This document shows positions 35,195 through 46,400 of a stretch of 64,000 nucleotides of DNA, piece by piece. Under the pieces are notes generated by a model. That model had not been told where the DNA came from. It saw only the letters and a program-made list of their open reading frames with translations, and did not search any database. Made by a program: the position numbers and the translations under genes. Each line of letters starts with the position of its first letter. Position 1 is the first letter of the stretch. This DNA is from Phaeodactylibacter luteus (lineage in GTDB: Bacteria; Bacteroidota; Bacteroidia; Chitinophagales; Saprospiraceae): contig NZ_VOOR01000018.1 of assembly GCF_007993045.1 (NCBI RefSeq), positions 1 to 64,000 of the forward strand, in the 5' to 3' direction.

Positions 35195-36499
35195 ATGCCC
35201 ACGGCCATTACCGGCTTAGAAGCCGCCCGTCAGCTAGACGAGCAGGACCCCCTGCGCCACTTCCGCGATCAGTTTTACATCCCTCAGCACGAAGGGAGGG
35301 ACAGCCTTTACCTTTGCGGCAACTCCTTAGGCCTGCAGCCCAAGTCTGCAGAGCCCGCGCTACTGCATGAGCTGGAACATTGGAGGGCACACGGTGTAGA
35401 AGGGCACTTCCGCGGGGAGATGCCTTGGATGGACTACCATAAGTTTTTGTTGGCACAATCGGCCCACGTGGTCGGCGCAAAGCCCGAAGAGGTCGTGGTC
35501 ATGAATACACTGACCACCAACCTCCACCTGATGATGGTGAGTTTTTACCGCCCTACGGCTCAACGGTACAAGATCATTATGGAGGCAGGGGCATTCCCTT
35601 CGGATCAGTATGCGGTAGAGAGCCAAGTGAAGTGGCATGGCTACAGCCCGGCCGAAGCCATAGTAGAAGTGAAGCCCCGCCCGGGCGAGGACACCCTTCG
35701 CACGGCCGATATCCTGGAGGCGATAGATGAGCACGGGGCAGCAACCGCATTGGTTTTGTTCGGCGGTGTCAATTATTTCACGGGGCAGTTGTTTGATATG
35801 GCGGCGATTACGGGAGCCGCCCACCGGGTAGGAGCCTATGCAGGCTTTGACTTGGCTCACGCAGCGGGCAATGCCCCTTTGGCGCTGCACGACTGGGGCG
35901 CCGATTTTGCGGTTTGGTGCAGTTATAAATACCTCAACTCCGGGCCCGGCGGGCCAAGCGGGGCTTTTGTGCACGAGCGCCACGGCCGGTCCCCTGAGCT
36001 GCCCCGGTTCGCAGGGTGGTGGGGCCACGATGAGGGTGAGCGCTTTTTGATGCGCAAGGGGTTCAGCCCTATGCCGGGAGCTGCCGGCTGGCAGCTGAGC
36101 AATGCCCAAATCTTTAGCTTTGCGGTACATAAAGCGAGCCTGGATATTTTTCAGCAAGCCACTATGCCGGCTTTAAGGGCGAAAAGCGAAAAGCTTACCG
36201 CCTTCCTCCTTCAGGAGCTTGCCGCTTTGCCCGGCAGTGCAGCCCGATTCCGGGTCATCACTCCGGCTGCCGCAGCGAGCCGTGGCTGTCAGGTCTCTAT
36301 TTATACGGAGAAGGAGGGCAGGGCCCTGTACGACTACCTTGGGCAGAAGGGCGTAGTCTGTGACTGGCGGGAAGACAACCTCTCTGGCCGGGGCTTGGAA
36401 GCAGGGCAAGCCGGTGTGATAAGGGTCGCCCCCGTCCCGCTGTACAACACGTTCGAAGAGGTACACCGGTTTGTAACTTTGCTGGGCCAAGCGGGATAG
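35195..36499 (+). CDS. kynU: Kynureninase
   Basis: PLP-dependent enzyme that splits kynurenine to anthranilate and alanine (or 3-hydroxykynurenine to 3-hydroxyanthranilate) in tryptophan breakdown or NAD synthesis. Landmarks are LYLCGNSLGLQPKSAE near the N-terminus, TTNLHLMMVSFYRPT, the cofactor Asp region AGFDLAHAAGNAPL, and the PLP Lys in WCSYKYLNSGPGG. At 434 residues it is the standard size. Other kynurenine-pathway genes are not adjacent. The upstream hydrolase is not obviously a kynurenine formamidase, though that possibility is worth keeping in mind. Confidence 0.96.
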   Translation: MPTAITGLEAARQLDEQDPLRHFRDQFYIPQHEGRDSLYLCGNSLGLQPKSAEPALLHELEHWRAHGVEGHFRGEMPWMDYHKFLLAQSAHVVGAKPEEVVVMNTLTTNLHLMMVSFYRPTAQRYKIIMEAGAFPSDQYAVESQVKWHGYSPAEAIVEVKPRPGEDTLRTADILEAIDEHGAATALVLFGGVNYFTGQLFDMAAITGAAHRVGAYAGFDLAHAAGNAPLALHDWGADFAVWCSYKYLNSGPGGPSGAFVHERHGRSPELPRFAGWWGHDEGERFLMRKGFSPMPGAAGWQLSNAQIFSFAVHKASLDIFQQATMPALRAKSEKLTAFLLQELAALPGSAARFRVITPAAAASRGCQVSIYTEKEGRALYDYLGQKGVVCDWREDNLSGRGLEAGQAGVIRVAPVPLYNTFEEVHRFVTLLGQAG

Positions 36500-36510
36500 G
36501 GGGGCAGGCT

Positions 36511-38151
36511 CTAACTTTTTCCTGCTTTCACATATTCGCCAGGGGTAAGCCCTGTGAATTGTTTGAATGCCCGGTAAAAAGTAGCCCGGCTATTGAAGCC
36601 CACCTCTTCACTGAGGCTGTCTGTATTGAGCTCGGGGTTGGCTTCGAGCAGAGATTTGGCATATTCAATCCTGAATTCATTGACAAACTGATTGAAATTT
36701 TGACCGTGGTGGATGCGCAGGGCATCTGTAATATAGCGTTTGTTGGTACCGATTCTCTGAGCCAGCATATCGAGGTTGAGGTTGGGGTCTTTAAAAAGTT
36801 TTTCCTCTGCTACGGCTCTATTGATGAGCAAGAATAAGTCTTGCCCCTTCTGTTTTTCGGGGTTGGTAGATAGCCGCCATTTTAGGGAAAGCTCTTTGTT
36901 GAGGCGCAGCAAATTCTGGTTTTGGCTGAGCTGTTTTCTCCATAGCCTAAAGATGGTATAGGTACTGCCGCTGAGCAGCAGAAGGAACAGCCCTAGCCCT
37001 TGTATCACCCTGCGGTGTGCAGTTTGTTGGGCTTCCTTCAGTGCGAGGTCTTTTTCCAGCAACTTCACGCCAAAGGCTACCTCGGCGCGGCTCAGGTTTT
37101 GAGCGACTTTATTGGAGAAGATGGCATTATTGTAGGCGGTGTACTTGCGAAAGTAGGCATTGAAGGCATCTTGCTCTGACTCGGGCACAAAAGACATTAG
37201 GACGTATTCAAGGGCTTGAATGACGCTTTGTTTGATTTCCAGAGAATCGTAGGCAGTAATAGCTTGGTCAAGTTCGGCCCTTGCTGCATGAGGGTAGCCC
37301 TGTTGAACGAGAAGCTCGCCTTTCAGCAAGTGGTAGGACGCCCTTAGGACAGGGAAGTCCTTATATTGTCCATAGCGGGGTTCCACTTTTTTGAAATAGT
37401 AGCTGGCCAGCTCTGTATCTTCATTAGAAAGGGTGCCAATGATGATGTTGTGAAGCGTATTGGCATAATTGAAAAAAAGCCCTTGCTCCTGGTAATAATC
37501 AAGTGCAAGCTGATTGTAGAAAAAGGCCGTATCCTTCTTGTTTTTTCTAATGTACAGGGTGCCTAGGTTTTGGTGGCACAAGGCAAGGCTTGTGCTATCT
37601 TGTTCTGCTTCGAAATACTCGAGTGCCCCATTTAGGTAGCGATGGGCTTGTTCTAGGCCGTTGATTTTTTGATAAAGGATGCCCAAGTTGATCCACGTCA
37701 GGTATTTCCCACGGATATTCCCTCTCTCTTCTTCAAGGAGTATAGACTTCAGATAGTTGTCGATGGCCAGGTCGAAATTATCCATGACCTCGTGATTGAT
37801 GCCTATATTGTTGTAAATAGAAGAGGCAAAGGCTTTATGCTGCTCTACGTAAGGAGCCCCAATCACCTGCTCATAGTAGTAATTGGATAATAGAGAATTG
37901 CCGGAGAAATAATGGGCGTAGCCTAAGGCGTAATAGGCTTTAGCGAGCAGTGAGTCCTCTACCGTGGATTGTGCATATTCCAAAAGTTGATTGCCGATCA
38001 CTATGCTCGAATCGGGGGCACGATGTGCAAGTTGTTGTGCCTGTACAAATACCTGCTGAAAGTTTTTACGGGAAACCTGAGCTGTCCCAAGGAAAAACAG
38101 CAATAGGAAAAAACATACTAAGCTGCCTGTGCGAAATGTGGCTGTAGACAT
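36511..38151 (-). CDS. Membrane-anchored TPR/AraC-type regulator
   Basis: A 546-residue protein. A signal-like N-terminus ends FFLGTAQ. It is followed by tetratricopeptide repeats (YYALGYAHYFSGNSLLSNYY, KYLTWINLGILYQKINGLEQ, LALCHQNLGTLYIRKNK; about 30-330). One transmembrane helix follows (GLGLFLLLLSGSTYTIFRLW, about 390-410), then a C-terminal AraC helix-turn-helix (DMLAQRIGTNKRYITDALRI, LSEEVGFNSRATFYRAFKQF). The layout suggests periplasmic sensing by the TPR part and DNA binding in the cytoplasm. ATGs at 38151 and 38160 are both possible, and 38151 gives the better signal sequence. It is convergent with kynU. Confidence 0.88.
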   Translation of the reverse strand: MSTATFRTGSLVCFFLLLFFLGTAQVSRKNFQQVFVQAQQLAHRAPDSSIVIGNQLLEYAQSTVEDSLLAKAYYALGYAHYFSGNSLLSNYYYEQVIGAPYVEQHKAFASSIYNNIGINHEVMDNFDLAIDNYLKSILLEEERGNIRGKYLTWINLGILYQKINGLEQAHRYLNGALEYFEAEQDSTSLALCHQNLGTLYIRKNKKDTAFFYNQLALDYYQEQGLFFNYANTLHNIIIGTLSNEDTELASYYFKKVEPRYGQYKDFPVLRASYHLLKGELLVQQGYPHAARAELDQAITAYDSLEIKQSVIQALEYVLMSFVPESEQDAFNAYFRKYTAYNNAIFSNKVAQNLSRAEVAFGVKLLEKDLALKEAQQTAHRRVIQGLGLFLLLLSGSTYTIFRLWRKQLSQNQNLLRLNKELSLKWRLSTNPEKQKGQDLFLLINRAVAEEKLFKDPNLNLDMLAQRIGTNKRYITDALRIHHGQNFNQFVNEFRIEYAKSLLEANPELNTDSLSEEVGFNSRATFYRAFKQFTGLTPGEYVKAGKS

Positions 38152-38379
38152 AAGGGGCATAGTTTGAATTGGGGCAATAGGCCGGCTGTTTTCCTGCGTA
38201 TCAGGTAGTTTTTGGCCAGACGGCACGACTTTTATAGCTCGCGTAGCAGTGGCCTAAGCAAAAAGCCGAGCACAATAGGGGTATACCTGCAGCTATGTTG
38301 GCGTAGGATAGTTGGTTTTCAACACAGCAGCATTTATCCTTCAGCGATTTGCTGATCGCTACGTGAGCATGCACAGGAT

Positions 38380-38546
38380 TAGTGCCTCAAGCCATAAATC
38401 CTTGACCCCCCAAGTTTCGTTGTTTTCCGCCTACTCTTCGTTAAAGAACCGCTCCTTTAGCTCGGGCTAAAGCCGCGAACCTTCGCCTTGATTAGCCGGA
38501 AAACAACTTCAACTTAAGTATCAGAGATTTATGACTTAAGGCATTA
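38380..38546. repeat. 167-bp imperfect palindrome, MITE-like
   Basis: The whole stretch is an imperfect inverted repeat centred at 38463, where CTTTAGC and GCTAAAG face each other across TCGG. The outer ends are AGTGCCTCAAGCCATAAATC and its counterpart GATTTATGACTTAAGGCA. Inner arms share GTTGTTTTCCG/CGGAAAACAAC. It has no open frame and no relation to the GC-rich repeat family. Confidence 0.75.
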
Positions 38547-39049
38547 GGGAAAGGCTTGGTATGAAGCCAAAGATAAAGCAGATGGGCAACATCAAGTGCT
38601 ATAGCGCAGTTCCCCTTTTTTTTATTTTACAGTTCCCGGACATAGAGCCTTAGCGGCTAATAGGCTGTACGGCAATAAAAAGGGGCAACAAACCTCAATT
38701 TGCTGCCCGTAATAGTAGTTGTGTTTATTTGCAGGGCAGAAGCCTGCAACAGAGTGGGCAGCTCAGCTGCCTCAACGAAGGTACAGTAGAGGGATGGGCA
38801 ATCAGGGTAAAAGAGAGGAATGAGCTTATGCACTAGCCCACTCCCCTGACTAGCATGATAATAAATTGACATCTTGTGCCAGGCTGTGGAGCAGCCTAAG
38901 CAAAGCGTTGAAGTGAAGTTCAGAGAAGTGTTACAGGAGTGGATTGGGCAGGTAGCGAACTAGGTGCTTTCGCTATCAAGCTGCAAATTAGGATAAGGGT
39001 AAAGCAATTCCAAATTTTGTCCGCAAATAGTTTAAAAGGTATAAATAGA
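38547..39049. other. Non-coding gap upstream of the collar/giant cluster
   Basis: AT-richer sequence with no recognised gene or RNA. A 71-codon open frame at 38657-38872 on the minus strand has no recognisable features and is left out. Confidence 0.5.
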
Positions 39050-39239
39050 CTTTAGCCCTCTTGATGGCATCGGACTAGCGCTGCGGAGGGGTGGCAAGCC
39101 CGATAGGGCCGAGCGGATAGCGAGCCCCGCAGCATAGCGACCCCTGCTGCTAGGCAGGGGGAGGCCCCTATCCTTTCGGAGGGGGCAGGCCCATCTTGCA
39201 AAGCAGGCTGGGCAAACTCCAAAAGAAACGACAATCTGG
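39050..39239 (+). repeat. Dispersed GC-rich intergenic repeat, copy F
   Basis: Truncated at the 5' end, with the short middle variant and hairpin ACCCCTGC/GCAGGGG. It carries an extra stretch (CATCTTGCAAAGCAGGCTGG) before the CAATCTGG end. It lies about 290 bases before the first collar-like gene. Confidence 0.9.
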
Positions 39240-39468
39240 TTTTTGTTCTAGTGATTGAGGTGCCTGCCGCTTGTTTTTACCCGATGGTTTTGGAGCCGGG
39301 GCAGTGCAACAATTCAATGGAAGGGGCCTAAAGATGTGTTGGGTTCTTTAAAGTCAAGATTCTGATTTTAAGTGTTTTATGGTGTTTTGTTGCTGCTGGA
39401 TTAGTTAAAAAAAAAGGCGGTCTCATTTATTTTCGTGATTTGAGACAGAGGCTAAAGGGAAGGGGCTA

Positions 39469-39476
39469 TATGTTTG
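39469..39476 (+). promoter_or_regulatory. Candidate -7 box of the collar/giant cluster
   Basis: TATGTTTG fits TAnnTTTG. A TTTG lies 26 bases upstream, farther than usual. A start near 39483 would leave a 45-base leader before the ATG at 39528 and exclude the earlier in-frame ATG at 39474. Confidence 0.35.
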
Positions 39477-39527
39477 AGTAGAGACGGAAAGAATACGTCA
39501 AACCCAAACTTAATTGATGCATTGACC

Positions 39528-40415
39528 ATGAAACAGCTCCTTACTTTCCTAATGCTTTTCTCCGCCTTTGCCCTTTGGGCACAGGTAGGCGCCCCCCGCC
39601 TGAATGTACAGGGCGCCCTCAAAAACTCCGATGGGGCCGCTATACCCGATGGCACCAAGACCATGACCTTTAAGCTGTACCACGATGGGGCTGGAGGGAC
39701 GGCACAGTGGCAAGAGACTGCTGAAGTAACCGTCACAGGAGGCGTGTACAACTACAACCTGGGGAGCACGACCCCTATCGATTTGGATGTTTTTTCCCAG
39801 CGCGTATACCTCGGGGTAACGGTGGATGGCACCGAGCTGACCCCCCGCGTGGAGCTGACCTCTGCCCCCTACGCCCTACATGCCCACTCTGCAACTACTG
39901 CTGTCTCCCTGACCGGCTGCAAAGGGGCGGTGGGCGATGTCAAGTACTCCATCCTCCCGCTCGATCAGTTCAGGCAGGAAAACGGCGATTGCTGGGTATT
40001 GATGAATGGGGTCGGGCTCTCTTCGGATACCAAGCTCAATGCCGCTTACGGCATAGCTGAGCTGCCCGATGCCCGGGGGCTCTTCCTGCGGGCGCACGAC
40101 GACCGCAACAGCAACCGCCAAGACCCCAGCCGCTCGGCTGATACGCCGCCCGGTACCTACGTAGGGGACGAGATACGGTCGCATAATCATGGGGTGAATG
40201 ATCCTGGGCATAGTCATAATAGGGGTGTAAGCCATCCAAATACATTTCCAGAAGCTGTCTCAAATGCCGAGCAAAACCAAAGTGGAGGTGTAGAAGACCG
40301 AAGCCATTTTGGCCCTACAACGACTTCCACCACTGGCATTTCCATTCAGCACACCGGCGGAGCCGAGACCCGGCCGAAGAGCATCAACCTCTACGTCTAC
40401 ATCCGCATCAATTAA
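39528..40415 (+). CDS. Secreted tail-collar-like fibre protein 1
   Basis: A 295-residue exported protein. A signal peptide ends FALWA|Q. An N-terminal beta domain follows (RLNVQGALKNSDGAAIPDG, TMTFKLYHDG, VYLGVTVDG, LTPRVELTSAPYAL; about 20-125). The C-terminal half resembles phage tail-collar/fibre tips: NGDCWVLMNG, PDARGLFLRAHD, then the His-rich SHNHGVNDPGHSH. A variable segment of about 46 residues and the closing GGAETRPKSINLYVYIRIN come last. In phage fibres, HxH sites bind metal in a trimer. There is no T9SS sorting domain. It is the first gene of the 22-kb cluster, 33 bases before giant 1. The function is unknown; an adhesin tip is the best guess. Confidence 0.85.
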   Translation: MKQLLTFLMLFSAFALWAQVGAPRLNVQGALKNSDGAAIPDGTKTMTFKLYHDGAGGTAQWQETAEVTVTGGVYNYNLGSTTPIDLDVFSQRVYLGVTVDGTELTPRVELTSAPYALHAHSATTAVSLTGCKGAVGDVKYSILPLDQFRQENGDCWVLMNGVGLSSDTKLNAAYGIAELPDARGLFLRAHDDRNSNRQDPSRSADTPPGTYVGDEIRSHNHGVNDPGHSHNRGVSHPNTFPEAVSNAEQNQSGGVEDRSHFGPTTTSTTGISIQHTGGAETRPKSINLYVYIRIN

Positions 40416-40448
40416 GAGAGGACTTCACAACCGGTAAAAAGCAGGGCA

Positions 40449-43400
40449 ATGAAAGAACAAATACGTAGGGCCGTATACCTGGTCATTTTATGCCTACCCT
40501 TTGGGCTGAACGGACAGGTGGATACCGTCTGCTACCCGGAGCCGGCCTCAACGGTTGCAGCCGTGGAAGCCTACTTTACCTACGGCAGCAAGGCCAATGC
40601 AGTGAGCAATACCAGCCGGTTGGACATAACGGTAGGGCAATCCCTGACCGAGCAGTTCTTCTCCGGCGACATCCTGATGAGCACAGGTTTTTGGGGGCGT
40701 TTCCTTGCTCCCCCGCTGAAGCCCACCGTGGTAGCCACCAAAGGAGAATACCCGGACCGCATAGACATCACCTGGAACCTTGGCCCCTTTAGCCCAAGGG
40801 CTACGGATGGATGGATCATCCGGCGCAATGGCTCCGTCATTGCCAACCTTGACCGGTCGGCTAAAAAATTCATTGACTTCAACGCACAAGCCGGAGAGGT
40901 CTATGTTTATGAAGTCATTGGCTTGAATGTCTTTGGCGATGGCTCGGCAGGTTCTGATGTCGGCTTCGTCAACCCTAATGGAGTGGTGGCTGGCAAGGTA
41001 GAGACCAATAGCCAAAACCCGGTCAGGGAAGTGGCGGTAACCCTTACCCCAACGGTAGGCTATGCCCTCCGCTTTGACGGAGTGGACGACTACCTGTGCA
41101 TGGACTATAAAGAAGCCCTGCCCGATACGGCATTCACTTTCACCGCATGGGTGAAGATAGCCGAAGATGCCCCACAGCGTGCCGGCATTATTGATCTAGG
41201 TAGCGACCTCAGCCAAAATTGGTGGGTGCACGCCGTTTCCACTCCTCAGGGCAAAGGGATTGTTGCGGGGGTGGGCGATGGTACCCCCCACGAGCTGACC
41301 TATATATTCGAGCACAACCCGGAGGGTTGGCATCAGGTCAGTTTTGCTTACGCTTCCGGCCTATGCCTGCTGTATGTAGACGGTGTATTTGTGCAAGCCA
41401 TGCAAGCCAGCATGCAGCCTGCCCCGGCCCGGTACCGCATAGGGTCCTTCCGCAATGAAGGCGGGAACTTCAAGGGGTTGATCGACGATGTACGGATTTT
41501 TGACCGCCTGCTCAGTCAGCGGGAACAGCTGCTGTACGAAGGCATCACCGTTTCGAGAAACACCCCCGGATTAGTAGCTTACTGGAAGTTTGACGAGGGC
41601 ATGGGGGAGAAAGTTTTTGACATTACCGATAACGACTTCGATACCCTACTCGAAGGCCCGGCTTTTGATGCGGATGATGCGGGAGTCAGGAACGGGGCCA
41701 TCACCGACGAAGCAGGCATTTATGTTATCGAGTCCATCAATTACAGCGCTGCTCAGACCTTTCAGGCCCGGCCAAATAAGAGTTTCTACGAAAATTACGC
41801 TTTGGAGTTCAACCCTGTATTTCAAAGCAAGGTGAAATTGCCAGCATTTGATCTGCCGGATAGCAGCCTTACTGTGGAATTACTGCTCAAACCGTTTAGC
41901 GGCAGCTTCCGGCAGACCCTTCTGGCACACGAAAGCGGTAATTTCGAGTGGTACATAGAAGATGGAAGCTACTATTTATCTACAGGCGGGGCACCCATCC
42001 AACTCGGGGCCGTAGATACCGGCTATCAGTTGCTTGCGCTTCGTATCGATCGGTTGGGGCAGTCTGTGAGCAGTTATATTGGCAGTACAGAAGTAGCAGC
42101 GGCCCAAGGGCTGGCTTGGTCTTCTGATTACAGCAATGGGCATTGGTATGTAGGCTCCGGGCCTGACGGCGAGCATACATTGCTCGGGCTGGTAGACGAA
42201 CTGGCTATATTTGATACCCTCCTCCCAATGGCAGATTTGTTGGAGCATGTAGATGTGAATGTAGGGATAGACCCTGGTGATGCCCGCCTCGCCAATTATT
42301 TTGCTTTCAACGAAGGGAGCGGTACGGAAGCCCGGGATGCCGGCGAAATGATGACGGGCTTTGGGCAGCTTTCCGGGGTGGAGTTTACGCCTCAGGCCTA
42401 CCGGCAGAAAGCTACGCCACATGCTTTTTCCCCCGGTGTGCGCGTGGTCAGCCTGAACAGTAGCAATACTGCGGTTGGTGAAGTAGACTTTACGGACCAA
42501 TCTTCAGTGCCCATTGCCGGAGTAGTCCGCTACATCGATACGGACTGTTATGCGCCCAATACCGAGATTTTTGTAAATGGGGCCGCTGCCCTTCCTCCTA
42601 TCAAGACCGATGCTGACGGGCGCTTCGTAGCTGATTTTGAACCGGGCTCGACCATCCGCCTGCAACCGGTGCGCGGCGAACAGACTTTTTTGCCAGTTAT
42701 TTTTGAAGCCCCCAGCCTGCAAACGCCCATAGCCGGAGTCTTATTCCAAAACCAAACCAAACGGACGGTGGTCGGGCAGGTAGCTGGCGGGCTGTGCCGG
42801 AAATCCATCATCCCCAGCCCCAATGAGGGGGTAGTTCAAGTCAAAGCCCGTACCCTGAATGGATGTTACGAAAAAACCCTGAACGTCCCAGCTAATGGCA
42901 AGTTCGCCTTCACCGATCTGCCCCCGGATTCTGTATCCATAGCGGTGGTAACCCACCCGGACCCTGATGTACAGTCGTTCATGAGCGAGCTTGGAGGAGT
43001 TGTCCTCGATATGCGCTTCACCGAGCGGGATACGGTAGACTTCATTTACCGCTCCAGGCCTGAGCTGGAGTTTTCCGACCTCCCCACCAACAGCCGGGGC
43101 GATTTTATGCTGCAGATGAAGCAGCCCAACCAATTGGATATCCGGGTGTATGAGCCTTACTACGATGGGGTGTGTTATCTGGATACCGCAGAGTTGGTCA
43201 TCACCAATGATTTGGCCGATTACACCGAGGACATTGATACCCTTATGACGGAAGGTATCCTCCGGCACCGGTTCAGAGCCGGTTGGCCAAGGACGGTAGG
43301 CGACTATAAAAAGCCTATTGTTGTAAAAGCCAGAAGAGACAGTGCCGATACCTACGTAGACGGGCAGATCAGAGCGGTAGTCTTGGGCAAAGTCCCCCTT

Positions 43401-46400
43401 TCCACTCCGTTTGCCACCACATCCCCGGCTATCCCTTTTCTCGTTTTGCATGACCCCCCGGGCGACGGCAGCTTCGCTTATGTAGAATCCGGGCAGACGA
43501 CCTGTAATCAGATGAGCTTTACCATAGGCGGAGGGGGTGAGGCTGTGAATAGCAGACAAGTATCCCTTGGCCCCGATATTTCGGTAGACGTGGGCCCACC
43601 GGTGGCCCAAATCTCTATACCCATAGAGACCACTCTTGATTTTGGATATTCCGTCAGTCTGGGGTTTGATGCCTATTTGAGCAATGAGATGGAAGTATGT
43701 GTAACCACCACAGAGACGATTTCCACTTCGGATGAAGATTTGATCGTAGGCAGCAGTATGGGCGGAGATGTATTTGTGGGCGCAGCGGTGAACATCCTGT
43801 ATGGGAAGTCGCTGGAGTTGAGCTACAATGACACTACAGAGCAATATGTGATCAGCGAAGGCATCTTGGTACAGCCCGATGGGTTTGAGACGACCTTTAT
43901 TTACACAGAGCGGCAAATCCGGGATATCGTCATCCCGGCTCTTATACTTATAAACGATACCGAGTCTGTTGATGCCTGGAACAGGATACTGGCGTACAAC
44001 GAGCAAAACCGGGCGAATGCTCCCTTCCGGGAAAACATCTCTTTTGCTTCCGGCACCGTGTACGAGGAATCGTTCACTTCTGAGGAGACAACCATTTCTA
44101 CATCCGGCAATGAGTTTAGTACCCGCCTTGGCGGATTTGTTGCCACAGGGGGGACACTAAACGGTGTAGGGGCACTGGAAGAGTTATCGTTGGGCATTAC
44201 TTTCAACAGGAGCACCGAGAACAGCAGCAGCAGCCAAACTTCGCGCACGGTAGGGTATACCCTTGCTGATGATGACGTATTCGACAACTTCACGGTGGAT
44301 ATCCGGGAGGATAGGGTTTATCAAGTGCCGGTCTTTGACCTCAAAGCTGGTCAATCTTCCTGCCCACACGAGCCCAATACGCAGCACCGGGAGGAAGTAT
44401 CACTTTCCGTCGGCAATGCAGTAGCGACCAATATCAATTCCACCGATGCGGCCGTATTCAACCTTAGCTTGGGCAATTTGGCCCCTTCCGGGGATGTCGG
44501 CTTCTACACTTTGGCCCTTGTACCGGAGAGCAACCCCGATGGAGCAGCATTTACGATCAATGGAGATGCACTCCTGGGCGACGGGCAGGTCTACCAAATC
44601 CCAGCAAACGGCAGCCAAACGGTAACCCTGTCTGTAGAAAGAGGGCCGGAGGCTTATGTTTATGAAGACCTCAAGGTAGCACTGTACTCTGAGTGCGAGT
44701 TTGAACGGGCTGTCGGGCTGGGCATCCCACGGGCAGGGGTCAATCCGCTTTTTTACAAAGAGCTGGAGCTAGATGTCTATTTCCTGGAGCCTTGCAGTGA
44801 GGTCAACATCAGCGCACCTATGCAAGATTGGGTCATTACGCCTCAAGATCAGGATACGCTGTTCATTACTTTGAACGGTTACGATAAAAACGACGACGAC
44901 CTCGTCTTGATCCGCTTGCAGTACCGTCCAGAGGTTGGAGATGGCAGCTGGATCAACATAGCCGAGATCCCCAAAGATTCACTAGGCGAGGTCTTCGAGG
45001 TGGCCACTTGGAGTTTGTCAAACCTCAACGATGGCGCCTATGAGCTCAGGGCGGTTACTCAATGTGATGACCCAGCCCTGAACCCTGGTTTTTCGGAGGT
45101 CATTCGTGGAAGGAAAGAAACCCGCCCCCCGAGGCTGTTGGGCACCCCGCAGCCCTCTGATGGGGTACTGGGCCCTGGGGATGAAATCTCTATCCGCTTC
45201 ACCAAGCGTATCGATTGTAATGATATTACACAGGCAGAGGGCATAGGGACGAACATACAAAACAACAACGTGGGGTTGTACGATGCGGCCACTGGTGTTT
45301 TGATAGACGCCATTATTACCTGCAATGAGGACGAGCTGAAAATCGTGCCCAATGTCCCCAATCAGTATATCGAAAACCGGCTGCTGAGGGTGAAAGTAGA
45401 AGCAGTGGAAGACCTCTTTGGCAATGCATTAGCTGTGCCTGTGGTATGGGAGTTTCAGGTCAACCGCTCTGCGCTGTACTGGTCGGAGCCCCGTATCAAA
45501 GAAGCGGTTGTGGAAGGCAGCGGCCTGGCTGTGGCGCGAGAGATCATTAATCAGGGAGGAGCAGCATTTAGCTATCAGCTGCAGAACATCCCGGATTGGC
45601 TAGAGGTATTCCCCACTACGGGTACGGTCCCACCTGGTGTATCTGAGACGGTCATGTTCCAAGTAGATAATGACTTGCCGCCCGGAGAGTATCAGGAGGT
45701 GCTCAATATGGTGACCGCTCAGGGGGTAGAGCCATTCGATTTAGATATCAGGGTGGTATGCCCTCCTCCGGTTTGGGAGGTCAACCCCAATACTTTCAGC
45801 TATTCGATGAGCTTCACTCTGGCATTGGATATTGAAGGGGCAATGTCTCAAGACCCCCTAGACCAGATTGGGGCTTTTGTTGGCGGGGAGTTACGGGGAG
45901 TTGCCAATGTGGAGTTTGTCCCCGAACTGAGTGCCTATATGGCCTTTCTCACCGTCTATAGTAATCAGCCTACAGGTGAGAGCATCGCTTTCCGTGTTTG
46001 GGACGCCCGGGAGTGCATACTCTACGGCAGCACTGCGGAGTCTTTTTCTTTCATAGCCGACGAGCTCGTTGGTTCGCCGGGAGCTCCTCAGGTACTGCAC
46101 ACGAACAACCTGCTGCTGCGTAAAATAGCGTTTGATCCAGGCTGGAACTGGTTCTCTTATAATGTAGAAGCACCTGAGCCGGCCCTCAACAATATACTCG
46201 CTGCACTGAGCCGTCCGCAGGGAGGGACAATAAAGGGCCAGGCTGCGTTTAGTGTTTTTTTTGATGCAGGCAATGTATGGACTGGCGCGCTGCAAGCTTT
46301 GTCCCACGTCCAAAGCTATCAGTACAAATCCTCCGTCCAAGATTCCCTGCTCATTTTGGGCCACCCGGTCAATCCGGATTCTGTCCTCATCCCCCTTCAG

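Noticed and set aside
38657-38872. 71-codon frame in the long gap before the collar/giant cluster
   Set aside because: No ribosome-binding site, domain or neighbour supports it.
42741-44006. 421-codon open frame antisense to giant 1
   Set aside because: The + strand product is conserved between the two giants, and the antisense product matches nothing I recognise.
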